From the NCBI RefSeq assembly GCF_900095735.1, contig NZ_FNLO01000001.1, positions 132,837-196,836 on the forward strand: 64,000 nt of DNA. Direction: 5' to 3'. Position 1 is the stretch's first letter, and every line of letters starts with the position of its first letter. A program made the translations under genes and the position numbers. The notes beneath the pieces are model-generated. The model was given only the letters and a program-made list of their open reading frames with translations, did not search any database and was not told the DNA's origin. Positions 35,822 to 44,727 of this stretch are shown piece by piece. The DNA is from Chitinasiproducens palmae (GTDB taxonomy: Bacteria > Pseudomonadota > Gammaproteobacteria > Burkholderiales > Burkholderiaceae).

Positions 35822-36055
35822 ATGAACGTCGACAACCTCGTGACGATGGCGAATCAGATCGGCGGCTTCTTCGAGTCGCAGCCGGACCGCGCCGCCTCGC
35901 TCGACGCGATCAGCGACCACATCCGCAAATTCTGGGCGCCCCGCATGCGACGCGCGCTGCTCGAGACGCTCGATACCGATGCCGCCGAGCAGCTCTCCCC
36001 GATCGTCCGCACGGCGCTCGAGCGCGACCGTGCCATGCTCACGCCCGCGTCCTGA
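35822..36055 (+). CDS. fdsD: FdsD, formate dehydrogenase delta subunit
   Basis: A 77-residue protein matching the small FdsD subunit (NLVTMANQIGGFFESQP, WAPRMRR). It helps keep the FdsABG complex active and stable. In Cupriavidus and Rhodobacter fdsC, the FdhD-like chaperone for cofactor insertion, stands between fdsA and fdsD. Here only 71 bases separate them and fdsC is absent. It begins at ATG 35822, with an overlapping ATG at 35819 and GGAG upstream. Confidence 0.93.
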   Translation: MNVDNLVTMANQIGGFFESQPDRAASLDAISDHIRKFWAPRMRRALLETLDTDAAEQLSPIVRTALERDRAMLTPAS

Positions 36056-36163
36056 GCGGTAGCGTTTGCGGCCGGGCGACTCCACGAATCATGACGGTTG
36101 AAAAGAATGCCGGCAGAGACAGCCGGCGCAAATGGCAGGCCATGCGTACACAGGGAGGCGCAG

Positions 36164-37552
36164 ATGGGCACCATCGTCACTGGAGGGAAGGCGTCGTTCT
36201 TCGATAAGGAGGCGACCGTAGCGGCACCAGGGTTCTCGCGCTGGATGGTGCCGCCGGCGGCACTGGCCGTGCATTTGTGCATCGGCCAGGCCTACGCGTT
36301 TTCGGTATTCAATGCGCCGCTGTCGCGCGTCATCGGTATCACCGCGCCGGCCCCCGGCGACTGGGCGCTGACCACGCTCGGCTGGATCTTCTCCATCGCC
36401 ATCGTCTGCCTTGGCCTGTCGGCGGCCTTCGCCGGCAAGTGGCTCGAACGCGTCGGCCCCCGACGCACGATGTTCACTGCCGCGTGCTGCTTCGGCGGCG
36501 GTTTCCTGGTCTCCGCGCTGGGCGTCGCCTGGCATCAGATCTGGCTCCTCTACCTCGGCTACGGCGTGCTGGGCGGCATCGGCCTCGGGCTCGGCTACGT
36601 TTCGCCGGTCTCGACGTTGATACGCTGGTTTCCGGACCGGCGCGGCATGGCCACCGGCATGGCGATCATGGGTTTCGGCGGCGGCGCGATGATCGCCGCG
36701 CCGCTGTCGGTGGCGTTGATGGCGCACTTCCGCAGCGACAGCAGCGTCGGCGTGGCGCAGACCTTCGTCGTGCTCGGCATCGTCTACTTCATCGCGATGA
36801 CCATCGGCGCGTTGGCGATCCGCGTACCGCCCACCGGCTGGCGTCCGGCCGGCTTCGTGCCCGCCGCAACCGAGAACAAGCTGATCACGCGCCAGAACGT
36901 TCACATCGATTCAGCACTGAAGACGCCACAGTTCTACCTGATCTGGCTGGTGCTGTTCTGCAACGTGACGGCCGGCATCGGGATCCTGGGCCAGGCCTCC
37001 GTAATGGTGCAGGAGAGCTTCCGCGGCACCATCGACGCGGCAGCGGCGGCCGGCTTCGTCGGCCTGCTGTCGCTTTTCAACATGGGCGGGCGCTTTGTCT
37101 GGGCTTCGGCATCGGACTGGCTGGGCCGCAAGAACACCTATTTCGTGTTCTTTGCGCTGGGTGCGGTGCTGTACTGGTTGGTGCCCCAGTTTGCGTCGGC
37201 GGGCAACGTCGTCCTGTTCGTGCTGGCGTATTGCATCATCCTGTCGATGTATGGCGGCGGCTTCGCGACGGTGCCGGCCTATCTCGCCGACATCTTCGGC
37301 ACCGCCTTCGTCGGCGGAATCCACGGCCGGCTGCTCACTGCCTGGGCCGCGGCGGGGATCGCCGGGCCGGTGCTCGTCAATTACATCCGCGCCTACCAGG
37401 TCGGGCAAGGGGTGGCTGGTGCCGACGCGTACGCGATGACGCTGCACCTGATGGCCGCGCTGCTGGTGGTCGGCTTCATCTGCAACCTGCTGGTTCGCCC
37501 CGTCGACGCGAAGCACCACATGACGTCCTCGGACGAGCGCACGGTGCACTGA
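36164..37552 (+). CDS. MFS transporter of the oxalate/formate antiporter (OFA) family
   Basis: A 462-residue inner-membrane carrier with 12 predicted helices. The OFA pattern is clear: VHLCIGQAYAFSVFNAPL in the first helix, WFPDRRGMATGMAIMGFGGGAM (seen as RWFPDRRG and MGFGGGAM), and SDWLGRKNTYF in the second half. Homologues exchange oxalate for formate, and its place behind fdsGBAD suggests transport of formate or of an acid that yields it. The chosen ATG 36164 follows AGGGAGG at 36152-36158; an upstream ATG lacks a site. Confidence 0.9.
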   Translation: MGTIVTGGKASFFDKEATVAAPGFSRWMVPPAALAVHLCIGQAYAFSVFNAPLSRVIGITAPAPGDWALTTLGWIFSIAIVCLGLSAAFAGKWLERVGPRRTMFTAACCFGGGFLVSALGVAWHQIWLLYLGYGVLGGIGLGLGYVSPVSTLIRWFPDRRGMATGMAIMGFGGGAMIAAPLSVALMAHFRSDSSVGVAQTFVVLGIVYFIAMTIGALAIRVPPTGWRPAGFVPAATENKLITRQNVHIDSALKTPQFYLIWLVLFCNVTAGIGILGQASVMVQESFRGTIDAAAAAGFVGLLSLFNMGGRFVWASASDWLGRKNTYFVFFALGAVLYWLVPQFASAGNVVLFVLAYCIILSMYGGGFATVPAYLADIFGTAFVGGIHGRLLTAWAAAGIAGPVLVNYIRAYQVGQGVAGADAYAMTLHLMAALLVVGFICNLLVRPVDAKHHMTSSDERTVH

Positions 37553-37686
37553 GCGCAGTGCAGTGCCGCGGGCCGGCCTCTGGAGATGGCGCAACCACGC
37601 TCCACGCGGCGTCGGCCCAAGGCAATGTCTTTCGAGACGGAATTTGCGCCGCATGACGTGCGGCGAGACCGAAGGAGAATCGAATC

Positions 37687-37854
37687 ATGGCTACGCAACG
37701 TACACTCGACGACACCGCACTCAACGGCACCGCGGTCCCGTCCTCGCGTCCCACCTCGCCCGTCGCGCTCGCCGTGTTCTGGGCGGGCGTGTCGATCCCG
37801 CTGGCTTGGGGGGTGATCAATACGCTGGTGCAGGCGGTCAAGCTTTTCCGCTGA
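37687..37854 (+). CDS. Small single-helix partner of the OFA transporter
   Basis: A 55-residue protein: a polar N-terminus (ATQRTLDDTALNG) then one hydrophobic helix (SPVALAVFWAGVSIPLAWGV) and a short basic end VKLFR. Small proteins with this sequence pattern regularly follow OFA-type transporter genes and are annotated as a transporter small subunit. GAAGGAGAA sits 7-15 bases before the ATG. It lies 134 bases after the transporter gene. The role is inferred from co-occurrence; no experimental evidence is known to me. Confidence 0.75.
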   Translation: MATQRTLDDTALNGTAVPSSRPTSPVALAVFWAGVSIPLAWGVINTLVQAVKLFR

Positions 37855-37969
37855 CCAGCCAGCGCGGCGGCGCGGCCGATGCGAAGCGCGCTTCGGCGGC
37901 CGCCGCGCGACAGGCTATGATGCGTGCTGTGCGGCCCGCCTAGGGTCGCGCCGCAACGATGGAGATGTC

Positions 37970-39733
37970 ATGGCCTTGCCCCAAGAAAGCGTCAGCATGG
38001 CGCTGTTCTGCGATTTCGAGAACGTCGCGCTCGGCGTGCGCGACGCGAACTACGAACGTTTCGATATCAAGCCGGTGCTCGAACGGCTGCTCCTGAAGGG
38101 CAGCATCGTCGTCAAGAAGGCGTACTGCGACTGGGAGCGCTACAAGGGCTTCAAGGCAGCCATGCACGAAGCCAGCTTCGAACTGATCGAAATCCCGCAT
38201 GTCCGCCAGAGCGGCAAGAACTCCGCCGACATCCGCCTGGTCGTCGACGCGCTCGACCTGTGCTACACGAAGCTGCACGTCGACACCTTCGTGATCATCA
38301 GCGGAGATTCCGACTTCTCGCCCCTCGTCTCGAAACTGCGCGAGAACGCGAAGAAGGTGATCGGCGTCGGCGTCAAGAACTCCACGTCCGATCTGCTGGT
38401 CGCGAATTGCGACGAATTCATCTTCTACGACGACCTCGTCCGCGAGCAGCAGCGGGCCGTTGCCAAGGCCAATGCCGCGAAACGCGCGGCCGAGGACGAA
38501 CGGCAACCGAAGCAGGAAGCCGAGGCGCGCAAGGCCAAGGCGCTTGCCATCGCGGTCGAGACCTACGAGGCGCTGGTCTCCGAGCGGGGCGAAAGCGGCA
38601 AGCTCTGGGCTTCGGTGCTGAAGAGCGCAATCAAGCGGCGCAAGCCGGACTTCAACGAGTCGTACTACGGCTTCCGGGCCTTCGGCAACCTGCTTGACGA
38701 GGCGCAGGCGCGCGGCCTGCTGGAAGTGGGCCGCGACGAGAAGTCCGGCGCGTATGTGTATCGCAACGCCACCGAGGCGCCGCGCGGCGATGCGGTTGCG
38801 GTTGCAGGCACCGATGCAGCCGGCGCGCAAAAGGGGCAGGAGGAGCGCGGCCGTCGTCGCAACCGCAGCGGGGAGCGCGCCGACAACCGGCCTGCCAACC
38901 AGGGCGACCGCAACGGCGGGCGCGGGCGCGGCGATGAGCGTCCGCCGTCCGAATCGACGCCGCTTGCCGCGGGCGACGCGGCCGTGGTCACGCCTGACGC
39001 TGTCGACGGCCCGGAGGCCGCAACGCCCGAGACGATGCGCTCCGAGCATGGCGATGCCGCTGCAGCGCTCGCCGTCGCTTCGGATCTGCCGGCGGTCGAA
39101 GGCGCCGCGAATGCGCCGCTCGGCCAAACGGCGAGCGCGCTGTCGGGTGCGCCGTCGGGTGCGTCGTCCGACGATGCGGGGCGGGAACCACGCGGCGCGC
39201 GGGCCAAGCGCGCGCGCGGACACAAGAACAAGACGACGGCCGACGACGATCTGTTCGGTGGCGCGCCGTTGCTCGCTGAACCGATCGTGGACACGTCGAC
39301 CACCGCGGCGGCCAGCGATGCCGACGATGGCGATGCCACCCAGACGGCCGCAAGCAGCGGCAGCGCGCGTCCCGACGAACAACGCGCGGCCGGCGACGCG
39401 GCAGCCCCGGCGCCGCTTGCGATAGCGCCGTCGGAGTGGGCCGATGCGGTGGCGGGCGCGCGCAAGCCGGCTCGCAAAGCGGCGCGTCGTCGTCCAGCCC
39501 GCGACGCGGCGCCGGCCGGCTCCAACGACGATCAGTCGGCGGCCGACGCTTCCGCCGCCGCGGCACCATCCGGCAGCGATGCGCCAGCCGGTGCGCCAGC
39601 GATCGCGCCGGCGGTTGTGCCAGCGGTTGTGCCAGCCATTAGGCAGGAATCGGCGCAAGACGCGGCGAGTCCTGCCAAGCCGCGCCGAGCCCCACGCAGT
39701 CGCGCACGCAAGACGCCGACCAGCGCCGGCTGA
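37970..39733 (+). CDS. NYN-domain (PIN-like) putative ribonuclease with LOTUS domain
   Basis: A 587-residue protein. Residues 8-150 form a NYN/LabA-type nuclease domain with acidic residues Asp15 (FCDFEN), Asp87 (KNSADIRL), Asp93 and Asp113/Asp115 (SGDSDFSPLV). A coiled, charged linker (150-185) leads to an OST-HTH/LOTUS domain (about 186-262; GKLWASVLKSAIKRRKP). Residues 265-587 are disordered: Arg/Gly-rich, then Ala/Asp-rich, ending in a basic RSRARKTPTSAG. It probably binds and cleaves RNA. It is preceded by a gap of 115 bases and appears monocistronic. Confidence 0.85.
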   Translation: MALPQESVSMALFCDFENVALGVRDANYERFDIKPVLERLLLKGSIVVKKAYCDWERYKGFKAAMHEASFELIEIPHVRQSGKNSADIRLVVDALDLCYTKLHVDTFVIISGDSDFSPLVSKLRENAKKVIGVGVKNSTSDLLVANCDEFIFYDDLVREQQRAVAKANAAKRAAEDERQPKQEAEARKAKALAIAVETYEALVSERGESGKLWASVLKSAIKRRKPDFNESYYGFRAFGNLLDEAQARGLLEVGRDEKSGAYVYRNATEAPRGDAVAVAGTDAAGAQKGQEERGRRRNRSGERADNRPANQGDRNGGRGRGDERPPSESTPLAAGDAAVVTPDAVDGPEAATPETMRSEHGDAAAALAVASDLPAVEGAANAPLGQTASALSGAPSGASSDDAGREPRGARAKRARGHKNKTTADDDLFGGAPLLAEPIVDTSTTAAASDADDGDATQTAASSGSARPDEQRAAGDAAAPAPLAIAPSEWADAVAGARKPARKAARRRPARDAAPAGSNDDQSAADASAAAAPSGSDAPAGAPAIAPAVVPAVVPAIRQESAQDAASPAKPRRAPRSRARKTPTSAG

Positions 39734-40252
39734 ACGGGCCGGCCCGCTGGCCGGCATTGCACGTCCCGCTGCGTGTGAGCCGAAGCGGACAAGCTGGCCC
39801 GCCGGTGCAGCCGCTGCCGGCCGTCGCACGCAGCGCCGCTGCCATCGCAACCGGTCGTCAGCGTTCGTCGCACGCGATGTCGGCGCGGCGCCATGGCAAG
39901 CGTCGCGGTACGGCCCTGCGTCCGCATTCCATCGTCAGACGCGTCGCATGCTGCGGCGCGCTACTGCCGACTCGGATCGCGAATCACCGGCTAGCGGCGA
40001 GCCTTGGTTCTGGCTGCCCCTGTCTGTCGTAAATTCAATCGCTCGTCCGACCAACCGCGGCACTGCGCGCACCGGCAGTGCGCACGCACGGGCTTGCCGA
40101 GCGGCGCGCTTGCGCAGCGGCGCACGATTTGGCCTTCCGACGAAGGCCCCGGCGCGTCGGGCACGCGCTGGTCCCTGCCCGGCCAGTGGCGTGGAACGCC
40201 ACGTCGACCCCACGCCGCGCTATCGCCCGACACCGCAGCGCGTGATCGGGTA
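39734..40252. other. Intergenic region, no gene seen
   Basis: About 520 bases upstream of the meta-cleavage operon. Several short G+C-rich frames exist on both strands but none has a ribosome site with a plausible protein. No repeat or terminator was recognised. The control region proper begins near 40250. Confidence 0.5.
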
Positions 40253-40267
40253 ATACCGAAACGGTAT
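40253..40267. promoter_or_regulatory. Palindrome upstream of the meta-cleavage operon, candidate IclR operator
   Basis: ATACCG, AAA, CGGTAT: a perfect 15-bp inverted repeat about 100 bases before the tautomerase ATG. A further ACGGTATC occurs at 40292-40299. The half-site ACG(A/G)TA(C/T) is shared with the palindrome at 46333-46349 near the IclR gene's divergent partner, which suggests one regulator for both, although the spacers differ. Confidence 0.55.
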
Positions 40268-40368
40268 CGGTTCTACAGAAATCAGTATTGGACGGTATCT
40301 CCTTCGCTGCGCAATATGACGGCAGACGGGCCTGTTCGGGCTCGGCCACGCACTTGAACGGAGACACT

Positions 40369-40578
40369 ATGCCCATCGTGCACATTTCCCTCGTCGAGGG
40401 CCGCGACGACGCACTGGTCAAGACGTGTGTGAAGGCTGTCGCCAACACGGTTCACGAGACGCTCGGCGCCCCGCTGGACAGCATCCGCGTCTATGTCACC
40501 ACCACGCCGGCGATCCATTGGGCCGTCGGCGGGCGTACCAAGGATGAGATCGACGCCGCGCGGCAGGCAGCGCAATGA
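40369..40578 (+). CDS. dmpI: 4-oxalocrotonate tautomerase (2-hydroxymuconate tautomerase)
   Basis: A 69-residue tautomerase. Met1 is removed to expose the catalytic Pro ([14 protein letters not shown]), and Arg12 is conserved. It converts 2-hydroxymuconate to 2-oxo-3-hexenedioate in the 4-oxalocrotonate branch of meta-cleavage. ATG 40369 is fixed by the need for Pro at position 2; AACGGAGACA lies just upstream. It overlaps dmpE by four bases (ATGA) and is first in the operon. Confidence 0.93.
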   Translation: MPIVHISLVEGRDDALVKTCVKAVANTVHETLGAPLDSIRVYVTTTPAIHWAVGGRTKDEIDAARQAAQ

Positions 40579-41387
40579 ATCAGCTAGCCACCGATACGAT
40601 CGTCACGGCGGCGGACGCACTGGACGCCGCGGCGCGCAGCGGCCGCTTTATCGCGCCATTGCGTGAAACGTTTCCCGGCATCAGCGTCGACGATGCCTAT
40701 GCCATCCAGCGGCACAACACCGAGCGGCGCCTGGCGGCGGGCGCGCGCCGCATCGGCGTGAAGATCGGCCTCACGTCGCTGGCGGTGCAAAAGCAGCTTG
40801 GCGTCGATCAGCCCGATTTCGGCGTGTTGTTCGACGACATGGGCTACGGCGATGGCGAGCCGATCCCGGCGGCGATTCTGGCCCAACCCAAGATCGAGGC
40901 CGAGATCGCCTTCGTGATCGGACGCGACCTGACCATGTCGACCCCGGGCCAGCTCGACGTGCTGCGCGCGATCGACTATGCGTTGCCGGCATTGGAAATC
41001 GTCGGCAGCCGCATCGAGAACTGGAACATCCGCATCGCCGACACCGTTGCCGACAACGCTTCGTCGTCGGCGTTCGTGCTCGGCGCAACGCCCCGGCGCC
41101 TGGACGCATTCGATCCGCGCCTGTGCGGCATGGTGCTGGAGCGGCGTGGCGAGCCGGTCTCGGTCGGCGCCGGTGCCGCCTGCCTCGGTCATCCGCTCAA
41201 CGCGGTGGTGTGGCTGGCGCGCACGATGGCACGCCTCGGTACGCCGCTGAGGGAGGGCGATCTCGTCCTGTCGGGCGCGCTCGGGCCGATGGTGCCGGTC
41301 GTACCCGGCGACGTATTCGAGACCCGCATCAATGGCCTCGGCTCGGTACGAGCCGTGTTTGAAAACGAGACGAGCGAGGCGCGTTGA
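40575..41387 (+). CDS. dmpE: 2-oxopent-4-enoate hydratase
   Basis: A 270-residue member of the hydratase/decarboxylase family. It matches DmpE (hydratase) better than Dmp[18 protein letters not shown] followed by [11 protein letters not shown], and [12 protein letters not shown]. It adds water to 2-oxopent-4-enoate to give 4-hydroxy-2-oxovalerate. DmpE and DmpH normally form a complex, which fits the one-base overlap with the next gene (TGATG). Confidence 0.9.
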   Translation: MNQLATDTIVTAADALDAAARSGRFIAPLRETFPGISVDDAYAIQRHNTERRLAAGARRIGVKIGLTSLAVQKQLGVDQPDFGVLFDDMGYGDGEPIPAAILAQPKIEAEIAFVIGRDLTMSTPGQLDVLRAIDYALPALEIVGSRIENWNIRIADTVADNASSSAFVLGATPRRLDAFDPRLCGMVLERRGEPVSVGAGAACLGHPLNAVVWLARTMARLGTPLREGDLVLSGALGPMVPVVPGDVFETRINGLGSVRAVFENETSEAR

Positions 41388-42175
41388 TGAGTTCGCCAAT
41401 GGCAGTATCCGACCAGGTCACGCGGTATGCCGCGCTGCTCGACGACGCAGCGCGCGAGGCGCGCGAAGTCGCTCAGTTCGACACGGACAACCGTCTGTCG
41501 CTCGACGATGCCTATGCCATCCAGTCCGCGTCGATCGCGCGGCGGCTCGCCCGCGGCGAACGCCGCGTGGGCGTGAAGATGGGCTTCACCAGCCGCGCGA
41601 AGATGCTGCAGATGGGCCTCTCCGACGTCATCTGGGGGCGGTTGACCAGCGACATGCAGATCGAGGAGGGTGGCAGCAGTCTGTTCTCGCGCTACGTCCA
41701 TCCGCGCGTCGAGCCGGAAATCGCTTTCGTGCTGAAGCGCGAGCTGGCGGGCGACGTGACCGGACCCGAAGCGCTGGCAGCGGTGGAAGCCGTTGCGCCG
41801 GCGCTCGAGATCATCGATTCGCGCTATCGCGACTTCAAGTTCACCCTGCCCGAGGTGATCGCCGACAACGCTTCGTCATCCGGCTTCGTGCTCGGCGCCT
41901 GGCGCGATCCGAAACTCGACTTCGGCAACCTAGGGCTGACGTTGAGCCTCGATGGCCGCGTGGTGCAGGTGGGTTCGACCGCGGCGCTGCTTGGCCACCC
42001 GCTGCGCTCGCTGGTGGCCGCGGCGCGACTCTCGGCGGCGGCCGGCGAACCGTTGCAGCCGGGCTGGATCGTGATGGCTGGCGGTGCCACGCCGGCCGAA
42101 TGGATCCGGCCGGGACAGTACGTGTCGGTGGACATGGAGCAACTCGGCAGCGCCGGTTTCCACGTGAAGGTTTGA
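41387..42175 (+). CDS. dmpH: 4-oxalocrotonate decarboxylase
   Basis: A 262-residue paralogue of the preceding protein that matches DmpH: VGVKMGFTSRAKMLQMG, EIIDSRYRDFKF and VIADNASSSGFVLG. It decarboxylates 2-oxo-3-hexenedioate to 2-oxopent-4-enoate. ATG 41387 overlaps the dmpE stop; a TTG immediately before it is ignored. Its stop codon opens a six-copy 11-bp repeat, after which dmpF starts 193 bases on. Confidence 0.9.
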   Translation: MSSPMAVSDQVTRYAALLDDAAREAREVAQFDTDNRLSLDDAYAIQSASIARRLARGERRVGVKMGFTSRAKMLQMGLSDVIWGRLTSDMQIEEGGSSLFSRYVHPRVEPEIAFVLKRELAGDVTGPEALAAVEAVAPALEIIDSRYRDFKFTLPEVIADNASSSGFVLGAWRDPKLDFGNLGLTLSLDGRVVQVGSTAALLGHPLRSLVAAARLSAAAGEPLQPGWIVMAGGATPAEWIRPGQYVSVDMEQLGSAGFHVKV

Positions 42176-42238
42176 ACCCGGGCTGAACCCGGGCTGAACC
42201 CGGGCTGAACACGGGCTGAACACGGGCTGAACACGGGC
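42173..42238. repeat. 11-bp tandem repeat, six copies, beginning on the dmpH stop
   Basis: Three copies of TGAACCCGGGC are followed by three copies of TGAACACGGGC. The first TGA (42173-42175) is the dmpH stop codon. With an 11-base unit, the six TGA triplets rotate through all three frames twice. The block-wise variant change is like that at 1-136. Confidence 0.95.
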
Positions 42239-42368
42239 CGGGCGCAGGCGGTACCGACACCGCACGGTCGACCTGTCGGCGCCGCAACGAAGCAAATGAC
42301 GGCGACCGGTCGCGCGCGCGAAGCATGAGGCGTCGCGCGATCCGTCACCGTCTCATTGGAATCCGATC

Positions 42369-43331
42369 ATGAAAGAGAAGGTAAAAGTCGCGATCATCGG
42401 TTCGGGCAACATCGGCACCGACCTGATGATCAAGGTGATGCGCAACGCCCAGCACCTTGAGATGGGCGCGATGGTGGGCATCGATCCAAACTCGGACGGT
42501 CTCGCCCGCGCGGCGCGTCTTGGCGTGGCAACGACTGCCGACGGCATCGAAGGGCTGGTGGCGCTCGATGTCTTCAAGGACATCGACATCGCATTCGACG
42601 CAACCTCGGCCGGCGCGCACAAGCGTCACAACGAGGTGTTGCAGTCGCACGGCGTGCAGGTGATCGACCTGACGCCGGCCGCGATCGGACCGTACGTGAT
42701 CCCGGCGATCAATCTCGAAAAGGAGAATGCGAACAACATGAACATGGTGACTTGCGGCGGCCAGGCGACGATTCCGATCGTCGCGGCTGTCTCGCAGGTG
42801 GCGCCGGTTCATTACGCGGAGATCGTCGCGTCGATCGCCAGCAAGTCGGCTGGCCCGGGCACCCGCGCCAACATCGATGAGTTCACCGAGACGACGCGCA
42901 GCGCCATCGAGAAGCTGGGCGGCGCGAAGCGCGGCAAGGCGATCATCATCCTGAATCCGGCGGAGCCGCCGCTGATCATGCGCGACACTGTGTTCGTGCT
43001 GTCGGCACCCGCGGCACGCGAGGCAATCGAGCGCAGCATCGAGGCGATGGTCGCGCGCGTGCAGCGCTACGTGCCGGGTTACCGCCTCAAGCAGAAGGTG
43101 CAGTTCGACGACATTCCCGCCGATCGTCCCCTCAACGTGCCGGGCGTCGGTGCCACCCATGGGCTGAAGACGTCGGTCTATCTCGAAGTCGAAGGTGCGG
43201 CGCACTACCTGCCCGCGTACGCGGGCAACCTGGACATCATGACTTCGGCCGCGCTGGCCTGCGCCGAAATGATGGCGCGTCGGCGCATGGAAGCGGGCGT
43301 GGCGCGCGGCAAATCGGAGACGGTGCAATGA
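42369..43331 (+). CDS. dmpF: Acetaldehyde dehydrogenase (acylating)
   Basis: A 320-residue enzyme that oxidises acetaldehyde with NAD+ and CoA to acetyl-CoA. The Rossmann motif [11 protein letters not shown] is at 9-19 and the catalytic thiol is Cys129 ([10 protein letters not shown]). It works in a channelling complex with DmpG, encoded next with a four-base overlap. Length matches the family. The gap upstream contains the 11-bp repeat array, so it could have its own promoter. Confidence 0.96.
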   Translation: MKEKVKVAIIGSGNIGTDLMIKVMRNAQHLEMGAMVGIDPNSDGLARAARLGVATTADGIEGLVALDVFKDIDIAFDATSAGAHKRHNEVLQSHGVQVIDLTPAAIGPYVIPAINLEKENANNMNMVTCGGQATIPIVAAVSQVAPVHYAEIVASIASKSAGPGTRANIDEFTETTRSAIEKLGGAKRGKAIIILNPAEPPLIMRDTVFVLSAPAAREAIERSIEAMVARVQRYVPGYRLKQKVQFDDIPADRPLNVPGVGATHGLKTSVYLEVEGAAHYLPAYAGNLDIMTSAALACAEMMARRRMEAGVARGKSETVQ

Positions 43332-44356
43332 ACGCGGACAAGAAACTCTATATCTCGGACGTGACGCTGCGCGACGGCAGTCATGCGATCCGGCATCAAT
43401 ACAGCGTGGCGAACGTGAAGGCGATCGCCGCTGCGCTGGACGCCGCGGGTGTGGACAGCATCGAGGTCGCGCACGGCGACGGCGTGGAAGGCTCGAGCTT
43501 CAACTATGGCTTCGGTGCGCACACCGACGTCGAGTGGATCGCGGCGGCAGCCGACAGCGTCAGCCGCGCGAAGATTGCGACGCTGCTGATTCCGGGCATC
43601 GGCACCATGCACGACCTGCGCAACGCCTACGACGCGGGCGCGCGCGTGGTCCGCGTGGCGACGCACTGCACCGAGGCCGACGTCTCGCGCCAGCACCTGG
43701 CGTACGCGCGCGAACTGGGCATGGACCCGGTCGGCTTCCTGATGATGAGCCATATGACCACGCCGCAGAAGCTGGCGGAACAGGCCAGGTTGATGGAGGA
43801 CTATGGCGCGACCTGTGTCTACGTGGTGGACTCCGGCGGTGCTTTGGGCATGAACGACATCCGTGACCGCTTTCGCGCATTCAAGGATGTGTTGAAACCC
43901 GAGACGCAGACCGGCATGCATGCGCACCACAACCTCAGCCTCGGGGTTGCGAATTCCCTGATCGCGGTGGAAGAGGGATGCGACCGCATCGACGCCAGTC
44001 TGGCCGGCATGGGCGCCGGCGCCGGCAACGCGCCGCTGGAAGTCTTCATTGCGGCAGCGGAGCGGCAGGGCTGGCATCACGGCTGCGATCTGTACGGTCT
44101 GATGGACGCGGCCGATGATCTCGTGCGACCGCTGCAGGACCGTCCGGTTCGCGTGGACCGGGAAACACTCGCGCTGGGCTATGCCGGCGTGTATTCCAGC
44201 TTTTTGCGGCATGCCGAGGTCGCCGCGCAGAAGTATGGTCTGAAGACGGTCGACATCCTGGTCGAGCTCGGCAAACGCAAGATGGTCGGCGGCCAGGAAG
44301 ACATGATCGTCGACGTTGCGCTCGATCTGGCGGCGCGGCAAGGCGCGACGGCCTGA
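43328..44356 (+). CDS. dmpG: 4-hydroxy-2-oxovalerate aldolase
   Basis: A 342-residue Mn-dependent class II aldolase with an HMGL-like TIM barrel. Arg15 and Asp16 (VTLRDGSHA) and metal ligands His198 and His200 ([12 protein letters not shown]) are present. It splits 4-hydroxy-2-oxovalerate into pyruvate and acetaldehyde; the latter passes to DmpF. It is the last gene of the operon; 370 bases follow before the convergent IclR gene. Confidence 0.96.
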   Translation: MNADKKLYISDVTLRDGSHAIRHQYSVANVKAIAAALDAAGVDSIEVAHGDGVEGSSFNYGFGAHTDVEWIAAAADSVSRAKIATLLIPGIGTMHDLRNAYDAGARVVRVATHCTEADVSRQHLAYARELGMDPVGFLMMSHMTTPQKLAEQARLMEDYGATCVYVVDSGGALGMNDIRDRFRAFKDVLKPETQTGMHAHHNLSLGVANSLIAVEEGCDRIDASLAGMGAGAGNAPLEVFIAAAERQGWHHGCDLYGLMDAADDLVRPLQDRPVRVDRETLALGYAGVYSSFLRHAEVAAQKYGLKTVDILVELGKRKMVGGQEDMIVDVALDLAARQGATA

Positions 44357-44727
44357 GATCTGCGCCGCGCTGGCGCGCTTGCGCGGCCGGATGGCGCGCG
44401 CGGCATCGCACCCGCATACGCGCCGCCGCCCGTTGCGCTCGCCAGCCCTGCTTGCGCGAGGCGGTGCAGCGCGCAACGCGGCAAGCGAAGCCGCAAGGGA
44501 CAGCGCGAAGGCCGCCGTGCAAGCGATGCGTGCACGGTGTCGCGAACAGGCACGGTCGGTCTCGCGCGTGCCTGCGTCCGAAGCGGCGCGCTGAGGCATG
44601 GAGGCATGGAGGCATGAAGGCATCGCGGCGTCGTGCCGGTCGGCGGCCATGCCGCGCCGCGAAACGTGTTTCCCGCCTGGCAGCGCCTCCCGCCGGGGGC
44701 GCGCGAGTGATATCGCGCCGCTTGCCT
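44357..44727. other. Convergent intergenic region
   Basis: About 370 bases between dmpG and the IclR gene, both of which end here. It contains an 8-bp repeat (44593-44624) but no terminator hairpin with a T-run and no supported gene. Confidence 0.5.
44593..44624. repeat. 8-bp tandem repeat, four copies
   Basis: Three perfect copies of GAGGCATG and a fourth reading AAGGCATC. Confidence 0.88.

Noticed and set aside
39734-40252. Possible small genes in the 0.5 kb before the tautomerase
   Set aside because: Several frames exist but none combines a ribosome site with plausible protein features.
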